Assembly: GCA_034435435.1 (NCBI GenBank)
Contig: DAOTXN010000135.1
Location: 62,001-126,000 of the forward strand
Length of the DNA stretch: 64,000 bases
Source of the DNA: DAOTXN01 sp034435435
GTDB taxonomy: Bacteria; Chloroflexota; Anaerolineae; S140-20
Direction: 5' to 3'
Shown: positions 63,379-64,000 of the stretch, piece by piece
Layout of the letters: each line of letters starts with the position of its first letter
How positions within the stretch are numbered: the first letter of the stretch is position 1
Made by a program: the position numbers and the translations under genes
The notes under the pieces: generated by a model
The model's input: the letters and a program-made list of their open reading frames with translations, nothing else
Told to the model about the DNA's origin: nothing
Databases searched by the model: none

Positions 63379-63501
63379 TCTGAAACCCCTTCTGATTAAA
63401 AAAACTTGCTTTTGAAGCAGTCTGTATCTTGAAAAAAAGCCACCCTGACGCCAAGTCTGGGGACTTTACGACACAGAGCTTACTTCGTCCTACAGCGGCC
63501 T

Positions 63502-63530
63502 AGTATACTCCAGGACCGTCTATGTGTCAA
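63502..63530 (-). promoter_or_regulatory. Consensus promoter of the cold-shock gene
   Basis: On the minus strand TTGACA (63530-63525), a 17-base spacer and TATACT (63507-63502): a near-perfect sigma-70-type promoter. The transcript would start near 63495, giving a leader of about 117 bases. Confidence 0.85.
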
Positions 63531-63536
63531 GACCCA

Positions 63537-63565
63537 TTGACCGAATCATCCAAGTGCGGTATGAT
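63537..63565 (+). promoter_or_regulatory. Promoter of the lipoprotein gene, divergent from csp
   Basis: TTGACC (63537-63542), 17 bases and TATGAT (63560-63565) preceded by TGCGG. Its -35 box is only six bases from the csp -35 box, so the two promoters are back to back and could affect each other. Confidence 0.75.
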
Positions 63566-63626
63566 GTGCGCCAAATAGGATTGTGCGCGGATTCAAGATA
63601 ACCCTCAATCTCAAGGAGGCAAGTAT

Positions 63627-64000
63627 ATGCGAGCGCAATATCGAATTTTATTGCTGAGTCTGATCGTTCTATTGGTTTTCAGCGCCTGTGGTGGGGGCGG
63701 TGAAAAGAAAGAAGAGGAGAGCGGCCCATCTCAGGACCAACCCACGGCCACGTCTGGCCCGGCGCCCACACAGCAGCCTCAAGAGACGGCCCCAACCAGC
63801 CCACCTCCCACAGAAGTAGTCCAACCGACCGCAACGACGGGCGGCGGTGAGAGCGGCAGTGGGACAGTGGCCGACTTGCTCAACCTGAGCGCCCTCGAGA
63901 CGGATATTAAAGAACTGAGCAGCGAGACATTACAAAGCTACCGGCTGCGAGCCGAGTGGAAAACCGAGCCGAAAACGGGCAGCACGGTAACGGCTTCCAG
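63627..64000 (+). CDS. Lipoprotein, partial (runs off the window)
   Basis: The first 124 codons of a gene that continues past the window. AAGGAGG precedes the ATG. The signal IVLLVFSACGG contains a lipobox with the cysteine at about residue 21. The next segment is charged and then Pro/Thr-rich (PTATSGPAPTQQPQETAPTS), followed by the start of a folded domain (VADLLNLSALETDIKELSSE). Too little is present to name the family; a LolA/LppX-type or solute-binding lipoprotein would fit the length of the linker. Confidence 0.85.
   Translation, partial: MRAQYRILLLSLIVLLVFSACGGGGEKKEEESGPSQDQPTATSGPAPTQQPQETAPTSPPPTEVVQPTATTGGGESGSGTVADLLNLSALETDIKELSSETLQSYRLRAEWKTEPKTGSTVTAS

Overview
The window is about 60% GC and reads as a chromosomal segment of a Chloroflexota bacterium, most likely Anaerolineae-like. 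That assignment is inferred from content: an isopentenyl phosphate kinase next to a mevalonate-pathway decarboxylase, very large soluble GAF/PAS histidine kinases, secreted proteins with Pro/Thr-rich linkers, a DUF11 giant ending in YLPLVLR, and STAND/EAD signalling genes. No rRNA, phage, CRISPR array or intact insertion sequence was seen. One tRNA (Ala, UGC) is present.

Layout. 1-2.9 kb: arsM behind a palindromic element, tRNA-Ala, a cNMP-binding protein and radC. 2.9-9.0 kb: mostly minus-strand housekeeping genes (S1 protein, TIM-barrel protein, DUF971, YtxH and membrane pair, mnmA, Uma2, cysteine desulfurase), with two copies of a MITE-like repeat inserted at CTAG. 9.2-18.4 kb: plus-strand envelope genes (DUF11 giant, degenerate PP2C/propeller membrane protein, LCP ligase). 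18.5-29.5 kb: a long minus-strand block with a sugar-phosphate isomerase, rsmI, a KaiC-like ATPase, two tandem paralogous surface proteins, a PpiC foldase lipoprotein, msrPQ, miaA, YraN, a receiver-roadblock protein and a nucleotidyltransferase. 29.9-34.8 kb: glycosyltransferase, fmt, glpK and an Ldh2-family dehydrogenase. 34.9-38.4 kb: a three-gene cassette (catalytically degenerate Clp-like AAA+ protein, membrane STAND NTPase, EAD-type adaptor) whose second and third proteins share an N-terminal 15-residue repeat; this is the best candidate for an undescribed system. 38.5-41.1 kb: mevalonate-pathway decarboxylase, PspA and isopentenyl phosphate kinase. 41.2-49.5 kb: acetyltransferase and two large cytoplasmic histidine kinases, one with a MerR-type DNA-binding domain. 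49.5-64 kb: zinc-ribbon membrane protein, esterase, rsfS, Mut7-C protein, an Amt-like protein without its twin histidines, LOG-like protein, thpR, UbiA prenyltransferase, LysM protein, an NfnAB-like flavoprotein pair, sortase plus a triple DsbA-like lipoprotein, lgt, a cold-shock protein and the start of a lipoprotein.

Promoters are easy to see: many intergenic regions hold TTGnnn, 16-17 bp, TAnnnT, often with an extended -10 (TGGTATAAT). Several genes (fmt, the GNAT gene, possibly the Amt-like gene) begin only 8-12 bases after the -10 box, so they are probably translated from leaderless or nearly leaderless mRNAs. Start codons were reassigned wherever a ribosome-binding site, promoter or neighbouring stop argued for it; GTG and TTG starts are common.
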